Positions 25,131-33,851 of a DNA stretch of 64,000 nucleotides are shown piece after piece. Within the stretch, counting starts at the first letter, position 1; each line of letters starts with the position of its first letter. Where the stretch lies: positions 1-64,000 of the IMG/VR virus record IMGVR_UViG_3300020420_000008. One strand, written 5' to 3'. The position numbers were made by a program, and so were the translations under genes. The notes under the pieces were generated by a model, which worked only from the letters and a program-made list of their open reading frames with translations, searched no databases and was not told where the DNA came from. This DNA comes from a virus.

Positions 25131-26150
25131 ATGACTTATGTAGATTTGAAGTATATCAATATACTATCTGGTAGACTTTCCCAATTCAAAAGAAAAACAA
25201 ATAACTTATTCAACTTTCGTTGTCCGTTCTGTGGTGATAGTCAGACAAACAAACTGAAAGCTAGAGGTTACATATACGCAAAAGAAAATAAGTATTCTTA
25301 CAAGTGTCATAACTGTGGTATAACTTCTAGTGTAGGTAATCTCATAAAACATGTAGATACAAATCTATTCAAAGAATATCGCACGGAATCGTTTCTAGAC
25401 ACGAATAGAAGCTTACCTACGAAGGCGCCTACTAAACCAGAAGGAATTGTGTTTGATAAAAGAAAATATCATTTTAACACTCCTCTTAAAAAATTAAAGA
25501 AAATATCTCAGCTACAATACAACCACCCTGCCAAAGTATATGTAGAGAAGAGAGAGATACCTACAGAATATCATCGTAAGTTATACTATGCACCTTACTT
25601 TGCAAAGTTTGTCAATAGTCTTATACCTAGAAAATTATCAGAAGATAATGATGAGCCTAGATTGATTATACCTTTCTTTGATGAATATGAAAATCTAATT
25701 GGCTTTCAAGGTAGAGCGTTCAGTAAAAATGCTGTACGTTACATCACAATAATGCTAGACGAAAGCAAACCTAAAATATTCGGATTAGATGAAGTTGACT
25801 GGACAAAGAGAGTATATGTGTTAGAAGGTCCTATTGATTCTATGTTTATACCTAATAGTATTGCTATGATTGGTGCTGATGGAGGTTCCTATATAAATCA
25901 TAAGAAAACACAAGATATTGTTATTGTATATGATAATGAGCCAAAATCTAGTATGATAAATAAAAAATTATCTAAGAAAATTGATGAAGGTTTCTCAGTT
26001 TGTATATGGCAGAATTTTTTGGAATATAAAGATATTAATGATATGATACTGTCTGGAATGAGCAAAGTAGAAATCTTGAATATTATAAATGAAAGTACGT
26101 TTCAAGATTTAAAAGCTAAAATGAAACTAGTTGAATGGAGTAAGTTATGA
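25131..26150 (+). CDS. 61: DNA primase gp61
   Basis: 339 aa, matching T4 gp61 (342). Zinc ribbon with Cys at 31, 34, 59 and 62 (CPFC, CHNC), then a Toprim-type core with YVLEGPIDSMF and DIVIVYDNE motifs. Synthesises RNA primers on the lagging strand with helicase gp41. Start is fixed by the conserved N-terminus and the promoter geometry. It begins an operon with thyX and the ribonucleotide reductase. Confidence 0.93.
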   Translation: MTYVDLKYINILSGRLSQFKRKTNNLFNFRCPFCGDSQTNKLKARGYIYAKENKYSYKCHNCGITSSVGNLIKHVDTNLFKEYRTESFLDTNRSLPTKAPTKPEGIVFDKRKYHFNTPLKKLKKISQLQYNHPAKVYVEKREIPTEYHRKLYYAPYFAKFVNSLIPRKLSEDNDEPRLIIPFFDEYENLIGFQGRAFSKNAVRYITIMLDESKPKIFGLDEVDWTKRVYVLEGPIDSMFIPNSIAMIGADGGSYINHKKTQDIVIVYDNEPKSSMINKKLSKKIDEGFSVCIWQNFLEYKDINDMILSGMSKVEILNIINESTFQDLKAKMKLVEWSKL

Positions 26151-26380
26151 TAGATAATGAAGAAGAAGTGCATAAATTTTGGAGTGATGATAGAAAACGA
26201 CATGCTCATGTGATACACAACAAAGAGTTTAATATGTATCTAGTGAGAATGTTTGAAGACAATAAACTAGTTAAATCCGTTCCTATGATATCAGATGCAT
26301 TCGGACACGGCGTAACTGTTCATAATGAAAGATTTGCAGAAGATGCCGCCGAAAACTGGTGTTTAGGATATATTGAATGA
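26147..26380 (+). CDS. Small conserved-looking protein, unknown
   Basis: 77 aa between primase and thyX, overlapping both by 4 bases (ATGA). Acidic with several His and Trp. Resembles a single small alpha/beta domain. No family recognised. Confidence 0.7.
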   Translation: MIDNEEEVHKFWSDDRKRHAHVIHNKEFNMYLVRMFEDNKLVKSVPMISDAFGHGVTVHNERFAEDAAENWCLGYIE

Positions 26381-27021
26381 AAAATGCTAAAATGCGAGTC
26401 ACATTAGTAGACTCGATGGGAGATGATTTATCGGTTGTAAATGCCGCCAGAGTTTCTTTTGACAAGGAACACATAACTATTGATGAGAGTGATGAGAAGC
26501 TAATTAAATTTTTAGCTAAACATAATCATTGGAGTCCATTCGGACATGCATCATTACAGTTTAGAATAAAAGCACCTATCTTTGTTGCTCGACAGTTAGT
26601 TAAGCATCAAGTAGGGTTAGTTTGGAATGAAGTAAGTAGGAGGTATGTTGATAACGAACCTGAATTTTACATACCTAACTTTTGGAGAACTCGTCCTCAA
26701 GGTAATATAAAACAAGGTTCAGGTGAAGATAGAATAGAATACGATATTGCTGGCACTATGGAATATGTCAAGCAAACTTATAATAATTTATTGAATGAAG
26801 GTGTAGCACCAGAAATGGCTCGTATGGTGTTGCCTCAGAATATGATGACAGAGTGGTTTTGGAGCGGAACTCTTTATGCTTTTGCAAGAGTTTGTAATTT
26901 AAGACTACATAAAACAGCACAGATAGAAACACAAATTATTGCTGAATTTATAAGCGATAATATAAAAGAAAAATTTCCACTTTCGTGGAAAAGCTTAATA
27001 GGAGAAGGACATGCGAAGTAA
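26377..27021 (+). CDS. thyX: Flavin-dependent thymidylate synthase ThyX
   Basis: 214 aa. Converts dUMP to dTMP using methylene-tetrahydrofolate, FAD and NADPH. The ThyX signature region reads KHQVGLVWNEVSRRY, a variant of the RHRxxSxNExSxRY motif with the first Arg replaced by Lys. HWSPFGHASLQF and the C-terminal NLRLHKTAQIE are also typical. Overlaps the RNR gene by 11 bases, giving a nucleotide-synthesis operon. Confidence 0.95.
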   Translation: MKNAKMRVTLVDSMGDDLSVVNAARVSFDKEHITIDESDEKLIKFLAKHNHWSPFGHASLQFRIKAPIFVARQLVKHQVGLVWNEVSRRYVDNEPEFYIPNFWRTRPQGNIKQGSGEDRIEYDIAGTMEYVKQTYNNLLNEGVAPEMARMVLPQNMMTEWFWSGTLYAFARVCNLRLHKTAQIETQIIAEFISDNIKEKFPLSWKSLIGEGHAK

Positions 27022-28924
27022 TCATTTACCAACAGAATATCAAGAATTTATCCATCTGTCGAGATACTCAAGATGGTTGCCTGAAAAAGGTAGAAGAGAA
27101 ACATGGAGTGAAACAGTTGGTAGATACTTTGACTTCTTTACAGAACATTTACAAGAACAAAACGATTTCAAATTAGATGACGTATCAAGAAAGAGATTAG
27201 AAGAAGCAGTGCTGTCTCAAAAAGTAATGCCATCAATGAGATGTCTTATGACAGCTGGTGAAGCTTTAAAGAGAGAAAATGTAGCTGGTTATAACTGTTC
27301 GTATGTCGCAGTTGATTCTCCTAGAGCATTTGATGAAATACTTTACATATTGATGAATGGTACTGGTGTGGGTTTCTCAGTAGAAAGACAAGATGTTATA
27401 AAGCTACCTAGCGTAGCAGACGAACTGCACCCTACAGATACAACAATCGTAGTACCAGATAGTAAATTAGGTTGGGCAAAGTCACTAAAAGAATTAGTAC
27501 ATCTATTATACTCAGGACAAATTCCTTCTTGGGACTTGAGTAAAGTACGTCCTGCTGGTGCACCACTCAAGACTTTTGGTGGTAGAGCATCAGGTCCAGA
27601 ACCACTAGATCAACTATTTCGTTTTTCTATAAATATATTCAAGAATGCCATCGGTAGAAAACTTACCTCATTAGAATGTCATGACTTAGTATGTAAGATT
27701 GCAGAGGTTGTAGTTGTAGGTGGTGTTAGACGTTCTGCACTTATTTCACTCAGCAATTTGAGTGATGATAGAATGAGAGTAGCAAAATCAGGACAATGGT
27801 GGGAAGACAATGGACAAAGAGCCCTCGCAAACAACTCAGCGTGTTACACAGAAAAACCAGAAATCGGAATCTTCATGGACGAGTGGAAGTCACTCTACGA
27901 CTCAAAGTCCGGTGAAAGAGGAATCTTTAATCGTCAATCTGCCAAAGAACAGGCTGGACGTAACGGTAGACGAGACAATGACTGGGATTTCGGCACAAAT
28001 CCCTGTTCAGAAATAATACTCAGAAGCAAGCAATTTTGCAATCTATCAGAAGTAGTAATACGTGCTACAGATGATATGAAGACACTGAAAGAAAAAGTAA
28101 AGTTTGCTACAATACTTGGTACATTCCAATCGACATTAGTTAACTTTAAATATCTCACAAGAGACTGGAAGAAAAATACAGAAGAAGAAAGACTTCTTGG
28201 TGTATCTCTTACAGGTATCATGGATAATACACTAACAAATGGCAAAGAGTCTGGCTTAGATAAGAGACTTGATGAACTACGAAAAGTAGCAATTGCAACA
28301 AATGCAGAGTGGGCAGATAAGATTGGTATACAACAATCAGTTTCTATTACATGTGTAAAGCCATCAGGCACTGTATCTCAGCTTGTAGACTCTGCATCAG
28401 GTATACATGCACGACATAACCCTTACTACATAAGAACTGTACGTGCTGACAAAAAAGATCCTCTTGCACTGTATATGAAAGATGCTGGTTTTCCATGTGA
28501 AGATGATGTGATGAAACCAGATCATACTTACGTATTTTCATTTCCAATGAAAGCACCAGAAAATGCAGTGATGCGACAAGATATGTCAGCTATTGAACAA
28601 TTAGAATTATGGCTTGTATATCAAAAACATTGGTGTGAGCATAAGCCTTCAGTAACTATCTCAGTGAAGGAAGATGAATGGTTCGAAGTTGGTGCATGGG
28701 TATATAAGAACTTTGACTGGATGTCAGGTGTATCATTCTTACCATACTCAGAGCATGTATATAAGCAAGCACCATATCAAGATTGCGATTCTGTTGTATA
28801 TCAAAGAGAGTTAGACAAGATGCCAAAGAACATAGATTGGACACAACTCTCTGCGTATGAAACCACAGATATGACAGAGGGTGCCCAAGAACTAGCATGT
28901 GTTGCTGGTGGGTGTGAAATTTAA
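27011..28924 (+). CDS. nrdJ: Class II (adenosylcobalamin) ribonucleotide reductase, monomeric
   Basis: 637 aa. Reduces ribonucleotides to deoxyribonucleotides using B12 radical chemistry. AGYNCSY carries the N-terminal redox Cys, NPCSEI the thiyl-radical Cys, CVKPSGTVSQL is the substrate-binding loop, and the C-terminal tail ends with a Cys-x4-Cys pair (ACVAGGC) for re-reduction. No small-subunit gene is in the window, as expected for class II. Phage replication would depend on host cobalamin. A glutaredoxin is encoded at 35556. Confidence 0.93.
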   Translation: MRSNHLPTEYQEFIHLSRYSRWLPEKGRRETWSETVGRYFDFFTEHLQEQNDFKLDDVSRKRLEEAVLSQKVMPSMRCLMTAGEALKRENVAGYNCSYVAVDSPRAFDEILYILMNGTGVGFSVERQDVIKLPSVADELHPTDTTIVVPDSKLGWAKSLKELVHLLYSGQIPSWDLSKVRPAGAPLKTFGGRASGPEPLDQLFRFSINIFKNAIGRKLTSLECHDLVCKIAEVVVVGGVRRSALISLSNLSDDRMRVAKSGQWWEDNGQRALANNSACYTEKPEIGIFMDEWKSLYDSKSGERGIFNRQSAKEQAGRNGRRDNDWDFGTNPCSEIILRSKQFCNLSEVVIRATDDMKTLKEKVKFATILGTFQSTLVNFKYLTRDWKKNTEEERLLGVSLTGIMDNTLTNGKESGLDKRLDELRKVAIATNAEWADKIGIQQSVSITCVKPSGTVSQLVDSASGIHARHNPYYIRTVRADKKDPLALYMKDAGFPCEDDVMKPDHTYVFSFPMKAPENAVMRQDMSAIEQLELWLVYQKHWCEHKPSVTISVKEDEWFEVGAWVYKNFDWMSGVSFLPYSEHVYKQAPYQDCDSVVYQRELDKMPKNIDWTQLSAYETTDMTEGAQELACVAGGCEI

Positions 28925-29124
28925 TGGCAGATAAAGAAGAAATAACATACGAACTTGAATGTACGGAGTGCGGAGCAGAGTATGAGATTGTCGGTATAAA
29001 TACTAGCAAGAATGAACCAATATATTGCCCATATTGTGGTGCAGATATTGATTTAGATGACTTAGAAGAAGAAGAAGAGTTTGATGAGCTAGATTATGAC
29101 GAGGACGATTACGACAGAGATTGA
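28924..29124 (+). CDS. Small acidic zinc-ribbon protein
   Basis: 66 aa. CxxC pairs at CTECG and CPYCG form a likely zinc ribbon. The C-terminal half is almost all Asp/Glu, like a DNA mimic or interaction tail. Follows nrdJ with a one-base overlap and overlaps the next gene by 29 bases. Confidence 0.75.
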   Translation: MADKEEITYELECTECGAEYEIVGINTSKNEPIYCPYCGADIDLDDLEEEEEFDELDYDEDDYDRD

Positions 29125-29548
29125 TTATGATAATCCTTGGACATTCAATAGTAAACCATTCACATCAGAAGATATTAAATCGTATGTAGGATTTGTTTAT
29201 CTAATTACAGAATTAGATACTGACAGAAAATACATAGGTAGAAAATATTTTTATCAACTCAGAAAGAAGAAAGGTAAATCTAAACGAGTAAAATCTGAAT
29301 CCGACTGGAAGAAGTATTATGGCTCGTCAAAAGAACTTTTGGAACAAATCAAAATAAAAGAAAAAAATAATTACAAAAGGCAAATTTTGTCTTTACATAC
29401 GACTAAAGGTGATGTAAACTATGAAGAAGTTAAACAGTTATTTTTAAAAAATGTGTTAGAAGATAGTAGTTACTATAACGATAACATAAATGGTAAATGG
29501 TACAAAAAACCAGAACATATAAGAGAAGGTAGAAATTATGGCAAATGA
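29096..29548 (+). CDS. GIY-YIG-like nuclease domain protein
   Basis: 150 aa. GFVYLITELDTDRKYIGRK around residues 32-50 fits the GIY-(10-11)-YIG core with VYL as the first motif. The downstream Arg and KKYYGSS fit later parts of the domain. Similar proteins are widespread in T4-like phages and are sometimes called Seg-like endonucleases. No separate DNA-binding domain is seen, so a repair or processing nuclease is as likely as a homing enzyme. Confidence 0.65.
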   Translation: MTRTITTEIDYDNPWTFNSKPFTSEDIKSYVGFVYLITELDTDRKYIGRKYFYQLRKKKGKSKRVKSESDWKKYYGSSKELLEQIKIKEKNNYKRQILSLHTTKGDVNYEEVKQLFLKNVLEDSSYYNDNINGKWYKKPEHIREGRNYGK

Positions 29549-30266
29549 TCCTGTAAAACTTTTTATAGGTACTTCATCTAATGGTGAAGATGCAAAAATA
29601 GAAATGGCATATGAACACTCTATAAGAAAGAACTGTAGCCGTCCTGTAGATATAACATGGATGCGACAGACAACTGATGAAACATCTTTTTGGTATGGTT
29701 GGGCTGATAAAAATTGGAGTACACCATTTTCTGGTTATAGATGGGGTATACCTGAAGCTTGCAACTTTGAAGGCAAAGCAATCTATACTGATGTTGACAT
29801 GATTAACATGAGAGATATGGCAGAACTTGTAGATTTAGAAGTACCGAAAGGTAAATTATGTTTAGCGAGAGATGGTAAGAGATTTGGTGGTAAAGAGTTC
29901 TGTGTGATTGTATTTGATAATGCTAAATGGAAGAAAGTAGTACCGGCGGCAGAAACTTGGAAAGAAGATGCTACTGCACATCATCAATTCATCAATATGT
30001 TTATTGCAAATAATTTAGTAGGTGATTTAGATCCTAGGTGGAACTCACATGATGGTGACACAGATGAAATCTATCAATTACATTACACACATATGGCAAC
30101 ACAACCATGGCAACCTAAATGGTTTACTGGTGAAGTTCAAGAACACCCACGTAAAGACTTAATTGAGATATATGAAAAAGCCTATGATGAGGCAATTCTT
30201 GAAGGTTATAAATTAGAAGACTACGAAGTAGATCGTGGTGTAACATATGGGATAATAGGAAGATGA
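29538..30266 (+). CDS. Putative glycosyltransferase (GT-A fold)
   Basis: 242 aa. SGYRWGIPEACNFEGKAIYTDVDMI contains a DxD metal/nucleotide-sugar motif (TDVDM) in the position expected of GT8-like transferases. No membrane segment. Acceptor unknown. First of several sugar-related genes between 29538 and 37168. Confidence 0.65.
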   Translation: MANDPVKLFIGTSSNGEDAKIEMAYEHSIRKNCSRPVDITWMRQTTDETSFWYGWADKNWSTPFSGYRWGIPEACNFEGKAIYTDVDMINMRDMAELVDLEVPKGKLCLARDGKRFGGKEFCVIVFDNAKWKKVVPAAETWKEDATAHHQFINMFIANNLVGDLDPRWNSHDGDTDEIYQLHYTHMATQPWQPKWFTGEVQEHPRKDLIEIYEKAYDEAILEGYKLEDYEVDRGVTYGIIGR

Positions 30267-30379
30267 AATACGAATTTGATCCAGTAAAGAATGAAGGACT
30301 AGGGCTAATACTAATGATTGCAATATTCTTTGGCGGTACTTTTTTATTAAATGCAATAGTATGGAGTTTTATAGGTTGA
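30263..30379 (+). CDS. Single-span membrane peptide of 38 residues
   Basis: ATG 30263 (ATGA overlap with the upstream stop) to TGA 30377-30379. One membrane segment (GLILMIAIFFGGTFLLNAIVW). It is followed directly by the cytochrome oxidase subunit IV-like gene, so it could be a tiny respiratory-complex subunit. That is speculation from context. Confidence 0.55.
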   Translation: MKYEFDPVKNEGLGLILMIAIFFGGTFLLNAIVWSFIG

Positions 30380-30582
30380 GTGATGATGTTAAGCAACAAG
30401 CTTTAGAAGAAGCAGAAAGAACTTATAAAGGTTTTATTAAGTTTCTAAAATGGATATCAGTGGTAGCTATTGTGTTAATTTTAGTTATGGGATTTAATAA
30501 TTTTTTAGACGATCCAACTGCATCACAATCTGATCCAGCTTGGAAAGAAGATTATGAATCTAATATGGGACTAGATGAATGA
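30361..30582 (+). CDS. Bacterial aa3-type cytochrome c oxidase subunit IV-like protein
   Basis: 73 aa. The segment AERTYKGFIKFLKWISVVAI followed by one membrane span resembles the small subunit IV of alphaproteobacterial aa3 oxidases (E-x-TY-x-GF then a single helix). The C-terminal 25 residues are polar. Similarity is judged by eye over about 40 residues. Neighbours with respiratory character (pseudoazurin, zf-CHCC, DoxX-like) strengthen the reading. Confidence 0.5.
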   Translation: MEFYRLSDDVKQQALEEAERTYKGFIKFLKWISVVAIVLILVMGFNNFLDDPTASQSDPAWKEDYESNMGLDE

Positions 30583-30830
30583 AAAAATTATCTAAAGAAC
30601 AACAACTCTTTGTTATCACAATGGAAGAATGCGGTGAACTTGCACAAGTATGTTCTAAAGCATTGAGAAAACAAAGAACAGATTTACAAAATCTGAAAGA
30701 CGAGATTGGTGATGTCTATGCTATGATCGATTTGATGACAGAGAAAGGCATTGTCAGCTGGAGTGAAATTCACGACAGAGCAAGAGAAAAACGAAGTAAA
30801 CTAGCAATATGGAGCGATTTAACGACATGA
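30579..30830 (+). CDS. mazG: MazG-like NTP pyrophosphohydrolase
   Basis: 83 aa single-domain MazG-type protein. EECGELAQ (ExxE) and KDEIGDVYAMID (ExxD) give the four metal-binding acidic positions. Shorter than the about 140 aa cyanophage MazG. Hydrolyses NTPs to monophosphates and has been proposed to tune host alarmone or nucleotide pools in marine phages. Confidence 0.8.
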   Translation: MKKLSKEQQLFVITMEECGELAQVCSKALRKQRTDLQNLKDEIGDVYAMIDLMTEKGIVSWSEIHDRAREKRSKLAIWSDLTT

Positions 30831-31267
30831 GAAACATTTATTTACCATTAATTTTAGTAGGCGTTTTAGGTGGTATGTTGCTACAATGTAATATGGCAAC
30901 GGCAGAATCTATGTCTATTGAAATGTTAAACAAAAAAGGCAAAGAGAAAATGCTATATAGCGAAAATATAGCAAGAATTGATGTCGGTGATACTATCACT
31001 TGGGTACCAACATCAAAAGGGCACAACGTACAATTCGTATCTGTACCTGATGGTGTAGAAAAAATCAAGAGTAAGATGAATGCTGAAGTTTCTTTTACTT
31101 TTGAAAAAGAAGGCGTTTATCTTTATCTCTGCACACCACATGCAACTATGGGTATGATAGGTGTTGTAGTAGTTGGTGATTCTGATGTAAACTTAGCTGA
31201 AGCAAAAAAGTATAAGTTCAGAGGAAAATCTAAAAAGAAATTTAAGAAGATAGTGAAGGAACTATAA
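30827..31267 (+). CDS. Pseudoazurin-type blue copper protein
   Basis: 146 aa from ATG 30827, which overlaps the MazG stop (ATGA); the in-frame ATG at 30809 is less likely. N-terminal signal peptide (LPLILVGVLGG..., cleavage near ATA-ES). Type-1 copper ligands are all present: H66 in KGHNVQF, C102, H105 and M110 in YLCTPHATMGMIG, with the pseudoazurin spacing. A periplasmic electron carrier between quinol/cytochrome complexes and terminal reductases. A C-terminal Lys-rich extension is unusual. I know of plastocyanin in cyanophages but not of pseudoazurin in this phage type. Confidence 0.85.
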   Translation: MRNIYLPLILVGVLGGMLLQCNMATAESMSIEMLNKKGKEKMLYSENIARIDVGDTITWVPTSKGHNVQFVSVPDGVEKIKSKMNAEVSFTFEKEGVYLYLCTPHATMGMIGVVVVGDSDVNLAEAKKYKFRGKSKKKFKKIVKEL

Positions 31268-31563
31268 TGAGAGAAGCTATTGTTAATATGTGGAATGCAG
31301 TGATGAATGCTGATATGAATCCACTCAGAAATATTCCTAGTCTTCAAGCTAGACATATGATACTACAAATTCTTGCTTGGACTTGGGCAAGTAGTTTTGC
31401 ACTCGCATATGGTAGTATGTGGATATGGGGGTTTTCTGTAGTAGCACACTTATGTATTATTGCCGCCATTGTAATTACAGTAGCTACATTCGAAACTGCT
31501 AAGAGAAAACCAACAGTATTTGCTGGATATAATGGTAGAGGAAATGGCGGAGAACACGAATAA
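31267..31563 (+). CDS. Membrane protein with two or three spans, unknown
   Basis: 98 aa. Hydrophobic segments at about 33-50 (ILAWTWASSFALAYGSM) and 54-75. Shares a base with the pseudoazurin stop. Family not recognised; it may work with the electron-transfer neighbours. Confidence 0.65.
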   Translation: MREAIVNMWNAVMNADMNPLRNIPSLQARHMILQILAWTWASSFALAYGSMWIWGFSVVAHLCIIAAIVITVATFETAKRKPTVFAGYNGRGNGGEHE

Positions 31564-31723
31564 CTTTCCTGAAACTATTATCTATACAGATAAAGATAGA
31601 GTGTGGTGTACTGGAGAAACTAATGATCACCCTAGAGTATACTACACTGTACCTGATGAAGGCTTTGTAATTTGTGGTTATTGTGATATTAAATTTATGA
31701 GGAGAAAGAATGAAAAATCTTAG
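31544..31723 (+). CDS. zf-CHCC domain protein (NDUFS6-like)
   Basis: 59 aa from ATG 31544. Ligands C22, H29, C44 and C47 with HPRVYYTV and ICGYCDIKF follow the zf-CHCC pattern (C-x6-HPxVY...C-x2-C) of NDUFS6-type accessory subunits of respiratory complex I and their short bacterial relatives. In Alphaproteobacteria such small proteins are stand-alone genes. Similarity is over the whole domain by eye. Confidence 0.7.
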   Translation: MAENTNNFPETIIYTDKDRVWCTGETNDHPRVYYTVPDEGFVICGYCDIKFMRRKNEKS

Positions 31724-31829
31724 AGAAATGTGGGAAGCAAGTTATGGTGAAGGCACTAAATTTGATCTTGACTATGGTAAGATAATTATGATATTATTGT
31801 GTATATACATAGCAATAAAGGTAAGTTGA
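31710..31829 (+). CDS. Membrane peptide of 39 residues
   Basis: ATG 31710 (GGAGAAAG ribosome site upstream) to TGA 31827-31829. Polar N-terminus, C-terminal membrane helix (IIMILLCIYIAIKVS). Unknown function. Confidence 0.55.
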   Translation: MKNLREMWEASYGEGTKFDLDYGKIIMILLCIYIAIKVS

Positions 31830-31830
31830 A

Positions 31831-31980
31831 ATGAAAAATTTTGGTATTATATTTTGGGTAATGATAGTAGTAGCAGGTTGTTTAAGTGTGATGACTACTC
31901 TAGCAATAGATAGTAGAATGGACGATATGGAAACTAACATTGAGCAAATCAATTCAATGTTGAAAGATATGTCAAGCTAA
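31831..31980 (+). CDS. Membrane or lipoprotein peptide of 49 residues
   Basis: ATG 31831 to TAA 31978-31980. Hydrophobic N-terminus ending in a possible lipobox VAGC, then a helical, coiled-coil-like tail (MDDMETNIEQINSMLKDM). Unknown function. Confidence 0.55.
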   Translation: MKNFGIIFWVMIVVAGCLSVMTTLAIDSRMDDMETNIEQINSMLKDMSS

Positions 31981-32183
31981 TGCCTGGACAAAATTTCATA
32001 AATGGTCCGCCCAACCCAAGAGGCAAAGAAGAGTATACTCTAGATGGTAAAATACCTATAAAGAATCAAACAGAATCTTGGTTGAAGTATACTGGACTTG
32101 TGTGGTTAGTAGAAAATCCAAAAGCACCATTTGTATGGTTTGCTATTGGAATAAGTTTAATTTTATATATTGAAGGTTTTTGA
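31980..32183 (+). CDS. Small protein with C-terminal membrane anchor
   Basis: 67 aa sharing a base with the previous stop. Polar N-terminal 40 residues (Pro/Asn-rich), then PFVWFAIGISLILYI as a tail anchor. Unknown. Confidence 0.6.
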   Translation: MPGQNFINGPPNPRGKEEYTLDGKIPIKNQTESWLKYTGLVWLVENPKAPFVWFAIGISLILYIEGF

Positions 32184-32184
32184 A

Positions 32185-32442
32185 ATGAGTAACAAAGCAT
32201 ATCATAACAAGGGTTTTGCACCTGCTTTTTTATGGATTATATTTTTGACAATGATATTGCCTGTCTTAGGATTATTTACAATTGACGATACATGGGATAG
32301 AGTTGTCAACAAATATGCAAGTGCATGGACTTCAGAGTGCTGGCAGAATAGCAAGCATGAGAGAGTATGTAGAGGTGATAATAATTGTAAATTTCTACGT
32401 AACTTCTGCACAGAAAATACTTTTAGATGGAGAGAGAATTAA
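32185..32442 (+). CDS. Membrane-anchored Cys-rich small protein
   Basis: 85 aa from ATG 32185; the longer reading uses a TTG inside the upstream gene. An N-terminal membrane segment (FLWIIFLTMILPVLGLF) precedes an exported-looking part with four Cys (ECW, VCR, NCK, FCT) that could form two disulphides in the periplasm. Unknown function. Confidence 0.6.
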   Translation: MSNKAYHNKGFAPAFLWIIFLTMILPVLGLFTIDDTWDRVVNKYASAWTSECWQNSKHERVCRGDNNCKFLRNFCTENTFRWREN

Positions 32443-32681
32443 TGGCAGGTGCTATAAACACTCCTTTGAGACAATTGATTATGGACTGGACAGCCTGTCA
32501 ACTATTAGAAAAAGATCCTAATAATCATATACTCAAAAAACTAAGATCCTGGGAACATCCAGAAACTATAGAGTTGAATAAGTTACTGACACAATTTGAG
32601 AAAGATAAGAAGTATCCAGAACATTATAATCTGGATTGGGGTTCGATAAAGTATAATGATTTTATGAAAGACGGAGAGTGA
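32442..32681 (+). CDS. Small soluble protein, unknown
   Basis: 79 aa from ATG 32442, in a TAATG overlap; a GGAGAGAG ribosome site lies upstream. Helical, Lys/Glu-rich. No family recognised. Confidence 0.6.
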   Translation: MAGAINTPLRQLIMDWTACQLLEKDPNNHILKKLRSWEHPETIELNKLLTQFEKDKKYPEHYNLDWGSIKYNDFMKDGE

Positions 32682-32682
32682 A

Positions 32683-33120
32683 ATGAAAATTTGGAATTAT
32701 GAAATGCCAAAAATACCAGACTTTTGCATGAGTCACTGGTTATTTAGAATACCATTAGCAATAGTTTTTATTCAGCAAGGTGTTATGAAAATACCTGTAA
32801 GTGCTGAAGAGGCGGCAACATTCGGCTTATCATATCTAGTTTGGTGGTTTGTTGCTTATGGTGAGTTACTTGGCGGAATAGGACTTATTGTCGGTGGTAT
32901 AATGAATAAGCCATACTTACCTATTTTAGATAGATGTTATATTCCAGATATAGGTGATGCAATCACACGTTTTAGTGGTATTACTTTGTGTTGCATTATG
33001 ACTGGTGTTATATGGATTGGTGAACCTGAAAGTATTATGGATGTTATACTATATGATAACTTACATGTGTTCTTATGGGTTGGTGCTTTGTATTTTGCAT
33101 TAAGAGGAAATAGAATATAA
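32683..33120 (+). CDS. DoxX-like integral membrane protein
   Basis: 145 aa with four membrane segments. WLFRIPLAIVFIQQGVMKIP and the second-span pattern EL-x-GGIGLIVGG fit the DoxX family, some members of which are linked to quinol oxidation or thiol stress. Ends the cluster of respiration-like genes. Function inside the phage is unknown. Confidence 0.65.
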   Translation: MKIWNYEMPKIPDFCMSHWLFRIPLAIVFIQQGVMKIPVSAEEAATFGLSYLVWWFVAYGELLGGIGLIVGGIMNKPYLPILDRCYIPDIGDAITRFSGITLCCIMTGVIWIGEPESIMDVILYDNLHVFLWVGALYFALRGNRI

Positions 33121-33851
33121 TGATATATGGTGAATTGCCTACTAAACCTGTGGTGTTTGCCGCCTGCGATATAAAATATTTCGTAGAACATGCACCATCT
33201 TTAATATATTCTATTAATGATATAGGTAAAGATATTCACATACATGTGTGTGATCCTGTAGAAGAAACTCACAAGATCGAATCTATATTAAAAGCAGATA
33301 TAGATGTAGATATAACTTTTAGTTATAGCGATATAGGTGCCACACCTATAGACATAAGAGCGTATTATTCATGCTTACGTTTTATGATGTTGCCTAAGCT
33401 TTTACCTCATGCTAAAAAGATGTTAGTAGTGGATACTGATTGTGTGTTTATGAAAGACTTTGAATATCCTAATACACCTACAGGTTACTTTCCTAGGAAA
33501 CCTTTACAAGGTACAATTGGTTGGGAAGCTAAAGGTACACAAGTGGCGGCAGGTTGTGTATATATGGACGAGAGAGCATTACCTGTAGCTGAAGCTTTAT
33601 CAGAAAAAATATCTCAAGGACCTATGAGATGGTTTATTGATCAGATAGCACTAGCTGAAATATTTGAACTTGTAAATGATAATGATATAACTAAGTTTGA
33701 TGGTAACTTCATGGACTGGGAATTTATTGAAGGTACAGTTATATGGACTGGAAAAGGACCTCGTAAACACGAAAATGAAACTTATCTAGAAGCTAAGAAT
33801 AAGTTTAACAGATTACCAAGTGCTGTTAGTAGAATTTGGGAAAAGGCATGA
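33120..33851 (+). CDS. Putative glycosyltransferase (GT8-like)
   Basis: 243 aa. KKMLVVDTDCVFMKD carries the DxD motif after a beta strand, and IDQIALAEIF and VAAGCVYM match later GT8-type motifs. No membrane segment. Start shares a base with the DoxX-like stop. Confidence 0.7.
   Translation: MIYGELPTKPVVFAACDIKYFVEHAPSLIYSINDIGKDIHIHVCDPVEETHKIESILKADIDVDITFSYSDIGATPIDIRAYYSCLRFMMLPKLLPHAKKMLVVDTDCVFMKDFEYPNTPTGYFPRKPLQGTIGWEAKGTQVAAGCVYMDERALPVAEALSEKISQGPMRWFIDQIALAEIFELVNDNDITKFDGNFMDWEFIEGTVIWTGKGPRKHENETYLEAKNKFNRLPSAVSRIWEKA

Noticed and set aside
28995-29002. TATAAATA inside the zinc-ribbon gene; also 44873, 47052 and 56469
   Set aside because: They lie inside genes of the replication/metabolic block without a well-placed late gene downstream. 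Such octamers are expected by chance in AT-rich DNA.
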